A DNA stretch of 64,000 bases. Origin: CALIBK01 sp037444165. Lineage in GTDB: Bacteria > Desulfobacterota > BSN033 > UBA1163. The position numbers and the translations under genes are program-made. The stretch is from contig JBBIMX010000004.1 in the NCBI GenBank assembly GCA_037444165.1, forward strand, positions 1 through 64,000, given 5' to 3'. Shown here piece after piece: positions 51,180-59,703 of this stretch. The number at the start of each line of letters is the position of its first letter. Position 1 is the stretch's first letter. The notes beneath the pieces are model-generated. The model was not told the origin of the DNA. It did not search any database and saw only the letters and a program-made list of their open reading frames with translations.

Positions 51180-52541
51180 ATGGAGTCTCCCACACGAGCC
51201 TTGGCACGATTCTCCTCCAATCTTCGATTTGAAGATTTGGACTTAAATCTTATCGAAAGCTTTAAAAAATATCTTCTTGACGGGATCGGTTGCGGGATCT
51301 TTGGAAAAAAGCAACCCTGGGTCCGAATCGTAAATCAGATGATTAAAGAAGGGAGAGGACGAAGAGAATCGACCCTCTGGCTGGAACGATTTAAAGGCCC
51401 GGCTCCTCACATCGCCCTTGGATTAGGAGTCATGATTCATAGCTTCGATTTCGATGATTATCATAATGCTAAAATTCACCCTGGAGCCGTGGTCATTCCG
51501 GCAGTGATCTCCATGGGGGAAAGATTAAATGCCCCGGGAAGAAAGATCATCCAGGCGATGGCGGCAGGCTATGAGACTATGGTCAGGGTGGCTCTTGCTA
51601 CAGGACCCAATTCTTCCCGATTAAGAGGATGGCACCTGACAGGAACCACCGGGACATTTGGTTCTGCTTCAGCTTCAGGCAATCTTCTTGGACTGGATGA
51701 GGAAAAGATGACCAGTGCTCTGGGGTTGGCAGGTACTCAATCCGCAGGCCTTTGGGCTTTTAATGTGGATGGGGCCATGAGCAAACGATTTCATCCTGGA
51801 AGATCGAGCCAGAGCGGTATCATGGCAAGTCTTCTTGCTTCAAAAGGATTTAAGGGACCTTCTCAGATTCTTGAGGCCGAGGATGGAGGATTCTTTAAAG
51901 CCACCTCTGACGAGGCCAATCCCTCATTCGTCTTTGAAGGTTTAGGAGAGAAGTTTTTTAGCCTTGAAACCAATATCAAACCTTATGCTTGTTGTGCAAG
52001 CATTCACTCCTCCATTGATGGAATTCTTAACCTTAAGAAGACCTATGGCTTTACCCCTTCAGAAGTGGAGAAGATCAGAGTGGGCACAGCTCATGGAGTG
52101 ATCCTTCAGTGTGGTTTTCCATACCAACCTAAAAGTGTCCTTCAGGCCCAGATGAGCCTCCAATACTGTATCGCTGTCTCCTTGCTCGAGGGAAAGGCCC
52201 TGATCGAACAATTTTCCGAAAAGAAGATCTCTGACCCAGAAATCTTACACCTTGCTGAGCGTATCGAAGTTCACTTAGATCCCGAGATCGATAGGCTTTA
52301 TCCAGAAAGATTTGCAAACAAGGTGGAAGTCACTTTGAACAATGGGAAAAGATTGGAGATAAAAGTCGACTCACCATTAGGTTCTTTTGAAAAACCAATG
52401 ACCATTGAAGAGGTAGCCCAGAAATTCAGAAGTTTAACCCAAGGTATAATCCACGAGGAAAAATCTCAGGCAATCATTGAGAAAATCAAAAAAATAGAGG
52501 AGATCAAAGAAATTCAAGAACTCACCAAACTTTTAACATAA
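51180..52541 (+). CDS. MmgE/PrpD family protein
   Basis: 453 aa. Typical blocks: HSFDFDDYHNAKIHPGAVVIP near residue 83, GTTGTFGSASASGNLLGL, and RFHPGRSSQSGIMASLLA around 200-215; KPYACCASIHSSIDGIL is the later lid segment. Family members include 2-methylcitrate dehydratase, cis-aconitate decarboxylase and fungal and bacterial epimerases of branched acids. I cannot separate these by eye. Its position between TctA and PrpF points to a C6 or C7 tricarboxylate such as aconitate, methylcitrate or citrate. Confidence 0.88.
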   Translation: MESPTRALARFSSNLRFEDLDLNLIESFKKYLLDGIGCGIFGKKQPWVRIVNQMIKEGRGRRESTLWLERFKGPAPHIALGLGVMIHSFDFDDYHNAKIHPGAVVIPAVISMGERLNAPGRKIIQAMAAGYETMVRVALATGPNSSRLRGWHLTGTTGTFGSASASGNLLGLDEEKMTSALGLAGTQSAGLWAFNVDGAMSKRFHPGRSSQSGIMASLLASKGFKGPSQILEAEDGGFFKATSDEANPSFVFEGLGEKFFSLETNIKPYACCASIHSSIDGILNLKKTYGFTPSEVEKIRVGTAHGVILQCGFPYQPKSVLQAQMSLQYCIAVSLLEGKALIEQFSEKKISDPEILHLAERIEVHLDPEIDRLYPERFANKVEVTLNNGKRLEIKVDSPLGSFEKPMTIEEVAQKFRSLTQGIIHEEKSQAIIEKIKKIEEIKEIQELTKLLT

Positions 52542-52555
52542 AAAGGGAGTCCGCG

Positions 52556-53701
52556 ATGAGAAGGAAAACGGTGTTTCCGTGTACGATTATGAGAGGGGGG
52601 ACAAGCAAAGGGGTTTTCCTTATGGAGCAGGACCTTCCTAAAGATCCTAAATTAAGGGATCGAATTATTTTAGCCATTTTTGGAAGTCCGGATATTCGCC
52701 AGATCGATGGTCTGGGGGGAGCAGATTCTTTGACCAGTAAACTGGCTATCATTTCTAAGGCGGATGATCCAAAGATTGATGTCTACTATACCTTCGGAGC
52801 CGTGGGCATTGATAAACCCTTTGTGGACTACTCCGCCAATTGCGGAAATATCAGCTCTGCTGTGGGCCCTTTTGCCATTGACAAAGGTCTGGTTCATGGA
52901 GAAGAGCCTTTTACCCTGGTTAAAATCTTTAATACCAATACACGAAAGATGATTCATGCAAGGGTCCCCGTAAAGAAGGGAAAAGTCGTAACGGATGGGG
53001 ATTATGCCATTGATGGAGTTCCTGGGACAGGAGCAAGAATTGATCTCAGTTTTTTTGATCCCGCAGGAGTCACGACAGGGCGCCTTCTTCCCACAGGAAA
53101 GGTCGTGGATCAGGTGACCCTTGAAACGGGTAAGACGATTTCCCTTACCATTGTGGATGCAGGAAATCCTACGGCTTTCATTCCTGCAGAAGATCTGGGG
53201 CTTCGGGGTACGGAACTTCCGCCGGAGTTCGATCAAAACTTAGAGATGAGAGAAAGACTCGAATCGATTAGGAAGAAGGTGGCTGAACGGATGGGAATCC
53301 CTCTCCATCCTTCCATTCCCAAAGTTGCTTTTGTGGCCCCTTGCCAGAGTTATGAAACGATTAATCGGACTGAAGTGAAGGCGGATGAGATCGATTTTGT
53401 GGCACGGGCGATGGCGATGGGAAAGATGCACAAGGTATTTCCTATTACGGGTGGAATTCCGGCAGCCATTGCCGCCGTGATTCCAGGATCGACCGTTAAT
53501 AAAATAGTAGGCAAAAAAGAAGAAGGCCTCCTAAAGAGAAGATTCCATATTGGCCATCCTTCAGGAATTCTTGATGTGGAGGTGGAGGCCAAGATAAGGG
53601 GAAAGGAGATTCAGATCATTCAATGTACCATCGGAAGGACAGCCCGCAAGATTATGGAGGGACGAGTGTACATCTCAGAAAGGGTATATCACTCAGGTTA
53701 A
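52556..53701 (+). CDS. PrpF/4-oxalomesaconate tautomerase-like isomerase
   Basis: 381 aa. Diaminopimelate-epimerase-like fold; PrpF-family blocks are PCTIMRGGTSKGVFL at the start, DYSANCGNISSAVGPFA near residue 88 and VDAGNPTAFIPAEDLGL near 205. PrpF isomerises 2-methyl-trans-aconitate to the cis form; trans-aconitate and oxalomesaconate isomerases belong here too. K18 or C90 may be involved in catalysis (inferred from related enzymes). AAAGGGAG upstream. With MmgE/PrpD it suggests dehydration/isomerisation of an imported acid. Confidence 0.88.
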   Translation: MRRKTVFPCTIMRGGTSKGVFLMEQDLPKDPKLRDRIILAIFGSPDIRQIDGLGGADSLTSKLAIISKADDPKIDVYYTFGAVGIDKPFVDYSANCGNISSAVGPFAIDKGLVHGEEPFTLVKIFNTNTRKMIHARVPVKKGKVVTDGDYAIDGVPGTGARIDLSFFDPAGVTTGRLLPTGKVVDQVTLETGKTISLTIVDAGNPTAFIPAEDLGLRGTELPPEFDQNLEMRERLESIRKKVAERMGIPLHPSIPKVAFVAPCQSYETINRTEVKADEIDFVARAMAMGKMHKVFPITGGIPAAIAAVIPGSTVNKIVGKKEEGLLKRRFHIGHPSGILDVEVEAKIRGKEIQIIQCTIGRTARKIMEGRVYISERVYHSG

Positions 53702-53765
53702 GCCCTCCTTGACTCTCCCCATCTATCTCTTTTATGAAAAAAGAAGATCAGGAGTTTAACGAACG

Positions 53766-55394
53766 ATGTCAGCTTATCCAGAGAGTATGCAGGCTTCCAT
53801 TCGGAAGGTGGAGGAGACCAGGCTCTCTCGAGCGAAAGAAGAGTTTCCTAAACTTTCATTAAAAGAACGTCAAGAACTCCTCCAGCAATTTCATCCTGAT
53901 TATCGGGAGGGTGGAAGACGGGAGTTAAAGGTTGGAGTCAACAGGGGACAAAGGGTACCCAATGAACTCGCCGATCTCTTCGAAGGGTTAAGCCTCATTC
54001 GCCCCCACGAGATAGATCTTCATCGAATCCAAAGGGAGGTCGATGTGTTGGTCATAGGGGGAGGAGGGGGAGGGGCCTGTGCGGCCATCTTTGCTTCGGA
54101 GCGGGGTGCCCGAACACTTCTGACCACCAAGCTTCGATTTGGGGATTCCAATACCCTTATGGCCGAAGGCGGGATTCAGGCAGCCGTAGGACCTTACGAT
54201 TCTCCAGCCCTTCATTATCTCGATACAATGGGTGGTGGCGGATTTGAAAACCTCCCCCACCTTGTTCAGGCACTGGTGGAAGACGCCCCATTGATTCTTG
54301 AATGGCTTGCCCGCCTTGGGGTGATGTTTGACCGAAAAGAGGATGGGGATCTTCTGGCCTCTTTTGCAGGAGGACAATGTCGAAGGAGAGTCCATTCCGC
54401 AGCCGATTATACAGGAATGGAGATGATGAGGGTGATGAAGGATGAGATCTACAGCCGTGGGATAGAAGTGATTGAATTCTGTCCTGCTGTAGAATTACTT
54501 TTAGATGAAAAGGGAAGGTGCGGAGGGGCCATCTTCATCAATCTCGATACGAAAGAACGTTTCGTCATTCGTTCAAAGACAACCATTTTAGCCACAGGAG
54601 GAATTGGACGACTCCATATTCAGGGATTTCCTACCACGAATCACTATGGGGCGACAGCCGATGGCCTGGTCATTGCCAATCGGGCAGGGGCAAAGATCAT
54701 CTTCATGGATGCGATCCAGTTTCATCCCACAGGAACGGCCTACCCGGAGCAGTTGGTAGGACTTTTGGTCTCGGAGGCCTTCCGGGGGTGGAGTGCCCAA
54801 CTGGTCAATTGCGAGGGAAAGCGATTTATCAATGAGTTGGAGACAAGGGATGTCACTTCCTCAGCTACCATCAGGGAGGTAGTGGAGCGGAAGAAAGGGG
54901 TCTCTACTCCCACCGGGATGCAGGGGGTCTGGTTAGATACCCCTCTTGTAGAATTGAACAAGGGAAAAGGAACGATTCATCGAATCTTTCCTCATCTGTT
55001 TCACCGATTTCATACCTTCGGGATCGATATTACCAAGGAACCTATTCTTGTCTATCCCACCCAGCATTATCAGAACGGAGGGCTTCTTATCGATGAGAAC
55101 GGAGAAACGACCGTTCCAAATCTCTTTGCTGCTGGAGAGGTTTCAGGAGGAGTTCATGGAAGGAATCGGTTGGGTGGAAACTCTCTTCTTGATATCTTTG
55201 TTTTTGGTCGCCGGGCAGGAATACTTGCAGCCGAGCGATCCAGGGAGATAAAGGTGGGGAAGCTTTCGTTAAACCATATCATCGAATATGAAAGAGAACT
55301 GGAGAGAGAAGGAATTATAAAAAAAGAGATCAAATCTCCGATCCTTTTCCCGGATTATCGATATGAAAGAGCGCTTCCCCAAACCCACCAGTAA
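53766..55394 (+). CDS. Fumarate reductase/succinate dehydrogenase-type flavoprotein
   Basis: 542 aa. A 90-residue N-terminal extension (charged helices) precedes the FAD fold VDVLVIGGGGGGACAA at 92-107. The capping domain carries FHPTGT (active-site region), and HYQNGGLLID, GEVSGGVHGRNRLGGNSLLD complete the flavin pocket. The C-terminal helical domain of SdhA is shortened. It resembles soluble SdhA/FrdA-like and thiol-fumarate-reductase-type A subunits. Tricarballylate dehydrogenase (TcuA) is another relative that would suit the transporter context. AGGAG lies 11 bases upstream. A 64-base gap precedes it, so it may have its own weak promoter. Confidence 0.82.
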   Translation: MSAYPESMQASIRKVEETRLSRAKEEFPKLSLKERQELLQQFHPDYREGGRRELKVGVNRGQRVPNELADLFEGLSLIRPHEIDLHRIQREVDVLVIGGGGGGACAAIFASERGARTLLTTKLRFGDSNTLMAEGGIQAAVGPYDSPALHYLDTMGGGGFENLPHLVQALVEDAPLILEWLARLGVMFDRKEDGDLLASFAGGQCRRRVHSAADYTGMEMMRVMKDEIYSRGIEVIEFCPAVELLLDEKGRCGGAIFINLDTKERFVIRSKTTILATGGIGRLHIQGFPTTNHYGATADGLVIANRAGAKIIFMDAIQFHPTGTAYPEQLVGLLVSEAFRGWSAQLVNCEGKRFINELETRDVTSSATIREVVERKKGVSTPTGMQGVWLDTPLVELNKGKGTIHRIFPHLFHRFHTFGIDITKEPILVYPTQHYQNGGLLIDENGETTVPNLFAAGEVSGGVHGRNRLGGNSLLDIFVFGRRAGILAAERSREIKVGKLSLNHIIEYERELEREGIIKKEIKSPILFPDYRYERALPQTHQ

Positions 55395-55403
55395 GAAGAA
55401 CCT

Positions 55404-56159
55404 ATGGAGAGAAAAGAGAGGAGATTGATTCCTATCCATATCTTTGGGAAACGGTACGAGGTTCCTGAGGGGCTAACTATTCAGAAAGCGATGGAATATT
55501 CGGGCTATCAATTCATTCGTTCCTGCGGATGTCGAGGAGGAATCTGCGGAGCATGTCTTACGGAATACCGAACTCCCAAGGATTATAAAATCAAAATGGT
55601 CCTGGCCTGTCAATCCTTAGTAGAACCGGAGATGCAGATTACCCAGTCCCCCTTTATCCCGATGAACCGGGCTCAATACGAACTTGAAAAACTCAGGGCT
55701 CAACCTGATATTTTAGGGAGGATTTATCCAGAGATCTTTCGTTGTCTTCAATGTAATACCTGCACCCGGGTCTGCCCCATGGAGATTCCCGTGATGGAAT
55801 ATATCGCCTGTGCGATAAGAGGGGAGATTGAGAGGGTGGCTCACCTCTCCTTTCCCTGTGTGATGTGTGGAGCCTGCGCCTCGAAGTGCCCTGCCGAGAT
55901 CTCTCAACCCAATGTGGCCCTTTTAGCCAGGCGAATCTATGGAAGGCACATGCTTCCCCTCCCCCAGCGTCTTTATCAGAGAATGGAGGAGATCAAGCAA
56001 GGAAAGTATGAATGGGTTCTTGGAAGGTTGGCCGAGCTTCCTACCTCTAAATTAATAGACCTCTACACCCAGAGGGAACAGGAGCCTCAGGAGAGTAACC
56101 ATTGGGTTCCGAAGGAGATCGATTTCCCGGAGAATCGTTTGAGGGAGGAGAGAGAATAA
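55404..56159 (+). CDS. Iron-sulfur subunit of the fumarate reductase-like enzyme
   Basis: 251 aa. N-terminal 2Fe-2S domain with C41, C43, C48, C51 and C69 (RSCGCRGGICGAC ... LACQS). Then two full 4Fe-4S motifs, C114/C117/C120/C124 and C152/C155/C158/C162. In classical SdhB/FrdB the last cluster is 3Fe-4S and lacks one cysteine; here all four are present. No hydrophobic anchor protein is encoded nearby, so the two-subunit enzyme should be soluble, with electron partner unknown (ferredoxin, thiols or a heterodisulfide-reductase-like protein). Ends in a TAATG overlap with aconitase. Confidence 0.85.
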   Translation: MERKERRLIPIHIFGKRYEVPEGLTIQKAMEYSGYQFIRSCGCRGGICGACLTEYRTPKDYKIKMVLACQSLVEPEMQITQSPFIPMNRAQYELEKLRAQPDILGRIYPEIFRCLQCNTCTRVCPMEIPVMEYIACAIRGEIERVAHLSFPCVMCGACASKCPAEISQPNVALLARRIYGRHMLPLPQRLYQRMEEIKQGKYEWVLGRLAELPTSKLIDLYTQREQEPQESNHWVPKEIDFPENRLREERE

Positions 56160-58087
56160 TGGGAGAGAATCTATTTGAAAAGATCGTCCGATCCCATCTC
56201 GTCGAGGGAAGGGTTCAGCCTGGAGAAATGATAGCCCTTTCCGTAGACCAAACCCTTTTTCATGATGCCACGGGAACGATGGCTGCGCTCCAGTTCGAAG
56301 CCCTTTCCATTCCTCGAGTCAAGACGAGATTATCCGTAGCCTATATTGATCACAATACCCTTCAGATTGGATTTGAGAATGCCGACGATCATCTCTTTCT
56401 TCAAAGTTTTTCTGCAAAATATGGGCTCTATTTCTCAAGGCCTGGAAATGGAATCTGCCATCAGGTTCATCTGGAGAGGTTTTCGGTCCCAGGCCAGTTT
56501 CTATTAGGGGCAGACAGCCACACCCCCACTTGTGGGGGGATGGGAATGCTTGCCATTGGGGCGGGCGGATTGGATGTAGCCTTAGCCATGGCGGGAGAAC
56601 CTTTCTATTTGAAAGTGCCAAAAGTGGTTTTGGTGAAACTGATGGGGCAACTCTCTCCGTGGGTGAGTGCCAAGGATATGATTCTTGAAATGTTAAGAAG
56701 ACTCACTGTAAAAGGAGGGGTGGGAAAGATATTTGAATATGGAGGGCCGGGAGTAAGGAGTCTCAGCGTCCCTGAGAGGGCCACCATCACCAATATGGGA
56801 GCAGAATTAGGAGCTACCACCTCCATTTTCCCAAGTGATGAGATGACCCTTACCTTTCTCAAGGCACAGAGAAGAGAGAAGGATTGGGTTCCCCTCGCTC
56901 CAGATCCCGATGCCCGTTATGATGAAGAGATCGAGATAGATTTAGGGGCTCTTGAACCGATGGTCGCTTGTCCCCATAGTCCTGACCGTGTTTTCCCGGT
57001 CAAAGAATTGGAAGGACTCAAAATCGATCAGATAGCCATAGGAAGTTGTACGAACTCCTCTTATAAAGACCTAATGACAGTGGCTTCCATTCTTAAGGGA
57101 AAGACCATCCCTCCTCATGTAAGTCTTGTCATCTCTCCTGGCTCGAGGCAGGTTCTAAAGATGCTGGCTTCCAATGGGGCCCTCGGGGATTTAATCGAAT
57201 CCGGCGCAAGGATTCTCGAGAGTGTATGCGGTCCTTGTATTGGGATGGGTCAGGCTCCTAAAACGAACGGGGTTTCCATTCGAACGTTTAATCGAAATTT
57301 TAAGGGGCGATCGGGAACAGAAACGGCCGAGGTCTACCTTGTGAGTCCTGAGGTCGCTGCAGCCTCCGCTATCCGGGGAGTCCTGACGGACCCGAGACGT
57401 CTCGGTGCCCCTCCAGTCATCGAACTTCCTCACTCCTTTCCGGTTGAAGACAATATGATTCAGCCCCCTCTTCCTCCTCAGGAGGCGGAGAAGGTTCAGC
57501 TCCTTCGAGGCCCTAACATTAAACCTCTCCCCAAAAAGGATCCTCTTCCTTCGACCCTTTCGGGTATCATTCTTCTCAAGACATCAGACAATATTACTAC
57601 GGATGATATTCTTCCCGGAGGAGCAAAGGTTCTTCCCTTAAGATCTAATATCCCGGCGATCGCCGAATATACATTTGAAAGGATGGATCCTTCCTTTGTA
57701 AAGAGAGCCAAGGAATTTAAAGGGGGATTTATAGTCGGTGGAAGCAATTACGGTCAAGGTTCGAGTCGTGAACATGCCGCTCTTGCCCCCATGTTTTTAG
57801 GAGTCAAGGCCGTGATCGCCAAATCCTTTGCAAGGATTCACTTAGCCAATCTTATCAATTTTGGAATCCTCCCTCTCCTTTTCCAAAAGGAGGAGGATTA
57901 CGAGGCTCTCTCTCAAGGGGATGAGATCGAACTGGAGGTGGGCGATCTCACAGGCAATGAGATCCCCCTTACCAACAAGACGAGTGGAAAAAGAATCCTT
58001 CTCTCCATTCCTCTTAACGAAAGAGAAAGAAAGATTGTGAGGGCTGGAGGGACTCTGGCCTTTGTCAGGGAAAAGAGAAGACAGTAG
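56159..58087 (+). CDS. acn: Aconitate hydratase
   Basis: 642 aa from ATG 56159, which overlaps the upstream stop and has GGAGG nine bases before it; an earlier in-frame start at 56102 lies in the preceding gene. Cluster cysteines are C297 (GSCTNSS), C357 and C360 (VCGPCIGMG). GADSHTPTCGGMGMLAIGAGG is the substrate loop, and GGSNYGQGSSREHAALAP near 525 marks the swivel domain. The length matches the single-chain bacterial form of about 640-650 residues. It interconverts citrate, cis-aconitate and isocitrate, and stands just before isocitrate dehydrogenase. Confidence 0.95.
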   Translation: MGENLFEKIVRSHLVEGRVQPGEMIALSVDQTLFHDATGTMAALQFEALSIPRVKTRLSVAYIDHNTLQIGFENADDHLFLQSFSAKYGLYFSRPGNGICHQVHLERFSVPGQFLLGADSHTPTCGGMGMLAIGAGGLDVALAMAGEPFYLKVPKVVLVKLMGQLSPWVSAKDMILEMLRRLTVKGGVGKIFEYGGPGVRSLSVPERATITNMGAELGATTSIFPSDEMTLTFLKAQRREKDWVPLAPDPDARYDEEIEIDLGALEPMVACPHSPDRVFPVKELEGLKIDQIAIGSCTNSSYKDLMTVASILKGKTIPPHVSLVISPGSRQVLKMLASNGALGDLIESGARILESVCGPCIGMGQAPKTNGVSIRTFNRNFKGRSGTETAEVYLVSPEVAAASAIRGVLTDPRRLGAPPVIELPHSFPVEDNMIQPPLPPQEAEKVQLLRGPNIKPLPKKDPLPSTLSGIILLKTSDNITTDDILPGGAKVLPLRSNIPAIAEYTFERMDPSFVKRAKEFKGGFIVGGSNYGQGSSREHAALAPMFLGVKAVIAKSFARIHLANLINFGILPLLFQKEEDYEALSQGDEIELEVGDLTGNEIPLTNKTSGKRILLSIPLNERERKIVRAGGTLAFVREKRRQ

Positions 58088-58098
58088 AGGAGAAGACC

Positions 58099-59313
58099 AT
58101 GGGTGAACTCATCGAGATTCAAGAAGATGGAACTCTGTCCGTCCCAGATCATCCTGTGATTCCTTTTATCGAAGGGGATGGAGTAGGTCCGGATATCTGG
58201 AGGGCCTCGGTCCGGGTGTTTGACGAAGCAGTAGAAAAATGCTACGGAGGACGGAGAAAGATTGATTGGGTAGAGGTTTATGCAGGGGAAAAAGCCTTTC
58301 GAATGAAAGGAGATTGGGCTCCCGAAGAAACGATCGAAGCCATTCGAAAATATAAAGTGGGGATTAAAGGGCCTTTGACCACTCCTGTGGGAGAAGGGAT
58401 TCGAAGTATCAATGTCCTGTTAAGGCAGCGGCTCGATCTTTATGCCTGTATCCGTCCTGTAAAATATATTTCGGGAACTCCCAGTCCTCTAAAACATCCC
58501 GAGAAAGTGGATATGGTGGTTTTCAGAGAGAATACCGAGGATGTCTATGCGGGGATCGAGTGGCAGGCCGAGACCCCTGAGGCCCTTCGAGTCAGGGAAT
58601 TCCTTGACAAAGAGATGGGGAAGAAGATCCGAGAGGATTCAGGGATTGGAATCAAACCCATCAGTCGTTTCGGGACCAAGCGGCTCGTTCGGAAGGCTAT
58701 CCAATATGCCCTCGCACATGGCCGAAAAAGTGTCACCCTTGTCCATAAGGGAAACATCATGAAATTCACGGAAGGGGCTTTTCAGAAATGGGGATATGAA
58801 TTAGCCAGAGAGGAGTTTCAAGATCGAGTGATTTTAGAAAGTGAATTCTTGGGTCAGAAGATGAAGAGTCTTCCTGAGGGAAAGATTGTTCTGAAGGATC
58901 GAATTGCCGATGCGATGTTTCAGCAGATTCTTTTAAGACCCGAGGAGTATGAGGTTCTGGCCATGCCCAATCTGAACGGGGATTATATGTCGGATGCACT
59001 GGCCGCTCAGGTGGGAGGGCTCGGAATGGCCCCGGGAGCCAACATTGGGGATCGAGCGGCTGTCTTTGAGGCAACCCATGGCTCAGCCCCTAAATATGCC
59101 AATCAGGATGTGATTAATCCCGGGTCCCTTCTTCTCTCCGGAGCCATGATGTTTGAATTTATTGGATGGAAGGAGGTTGGAGAAAGGATCAAGAAGGCTT
59201 TGGAAAAGACGATCTCACAGAAGATAGTGACCTACGATCTGGCACGCCAGATGAGAGGGGCAAAGAAAGTGAAGTGTTCTGAATTTGCCTCTGCGATCAT
59301 CGAAAATCTTTGA
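58099..59313 (+). CDS. icd: Isocitrate dehydrogenase, NADP type
   Basis: 404 aa. IEGDGVGPDIW opens the fold; GIRSINVLLRQRLDLYACIRPVKY carries the isocitrate-binding Ser and Arg residues. NLNGDYMSDALAAQVGG supplies metal ligands. HGSAPKYANQD has the Lys-Tyr pair that marks NADP-binding enzymes. The reaction is isocitrate to 2-oxoglutarate and CO2, reversible at high CO2. Twelve bases from aconitase; the kor operon promoter overlaps its stop codon. Confidence 0.95.
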   Translation: MGELIEIQEDGTLSVPDHPVIPFIEGDGVGPDIWRASVRVFDEAVEKCYGGRRKIDWVEVYAGEKAFRMKGDWAPEETIEAIRKYKVGIKGPLTTPVGEGIRSINVLLRQRLDLYACIRPVKYISGTPSPLKHPEKVDMVVFRENTEDVYAGIEWQAETPEALRVREFLDKEMGKKIREDSGIGIKPISRFGTKRLVRKAIQYALAHGRKSVTLVHKGNIMKFTEGAFQKWGYELAREEFQDRVILESEFLGQKMKSLPEGKIVLKDRIADAMFQQILLRPEEYEVLAMPNLNGDYMSDALAAQVGGLGMAPGANIGDRAAVFEATHGSAPKYANQDVINPGSLLLSGAMMFEFIGWKEVGERIKKALEKTISQKIVTYDLARQMRGAKKVKCSEFASAIIENL

Positions 59314-59339
59314 CAAACCCTTTTGGGTTCATTTATAAA
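59310..59339 (+). promoter_or_regulatory. Promoter of the korDABC operon
   Basis: TTGACA at 59310-59315 (overlapping the icd stop), 18 bases, TATAAA at 59334-59339. An inverted repeat AACCC-TTTT-GGGTT (59316-59329) fills the spacer and might bind a regulator. Confidence 0.55.
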
Positions 59340-59376
59340 TAGTTCAGAAATTTAAAGTAATAAGCGAGAAAGTTTA

Positions 59377-59703
59377 ATGCTTTCAGAGAAGGTCGAGCCG
59401 AAGAAAAAGAAGGAAGTCCCGAGGATTGATATTTATCGAGCGTGGTGCAAGGCCTGTGGGATCTGTGTCGCCTTCTGTCCCACTGGGGTCTTAGAGATGG
59501 ATGAAGCCGGATATCCTTTTGTGAAGGAGATTGGGAAGTGTATCAATTGTGGGTGGTGTGAGATCCGCTGTCCGGATTTTGCGATTACTGTAAGGCCGGG
59601 TTTAAAGGAGAAAAAGAGGGCCGAAGTCAAACATGGAGAAGAAGAAAGGGAACCAAAGGAAGAAGAGGTCCTCCCGGAGAGAGTTGCTGCTCCAGGGAAA
59701 TGA
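59377..59703 (+). CDS. korD: 2-oxoglutarate:ferredoxin oxidoreductase delta subunit (ferredoxin)
   Basis: 108 aa. Two 4Fe-4S motifs: C24/C27/C30/C34 (WCKACGICVAFCP) and C55/C58/C61/C65 (CINCGWCEIRCP). The last 35 residues are a Glu/Lys-rich tail. It passes electrons from the catalytic subunits to ferredoxin. The gene for the alpha subunit begins 71 bases before its end, in another frame, an unusually long overlap. Weak ribosome binding site before the ATG. Confidence 0.93.
   Translation: MLSEKVEPKKKKEVPRIDIYRAWCKACGICVAFCPTGVLEMDEAGYPFVKEIGKCINCGWCEIRCPDFAITVRPGLKEKKRAEVKHGEEEREPKEEEVLPERVAAPGK

Noticed and set aside
52670..53236. Minus-strand open frame of 188 codons within the PrpF-like gene
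   Set aside because: No start signal and no recognisable family; it is a shadow of the plus-strand gene.
59316..59329. AACCC-TTTT-GGGTT as terminator of icd
   Set aside because: The stem is only five base pairs and no T-run follows. It lies between likely promoter hexamers and is better seen as part of the kor promoter.
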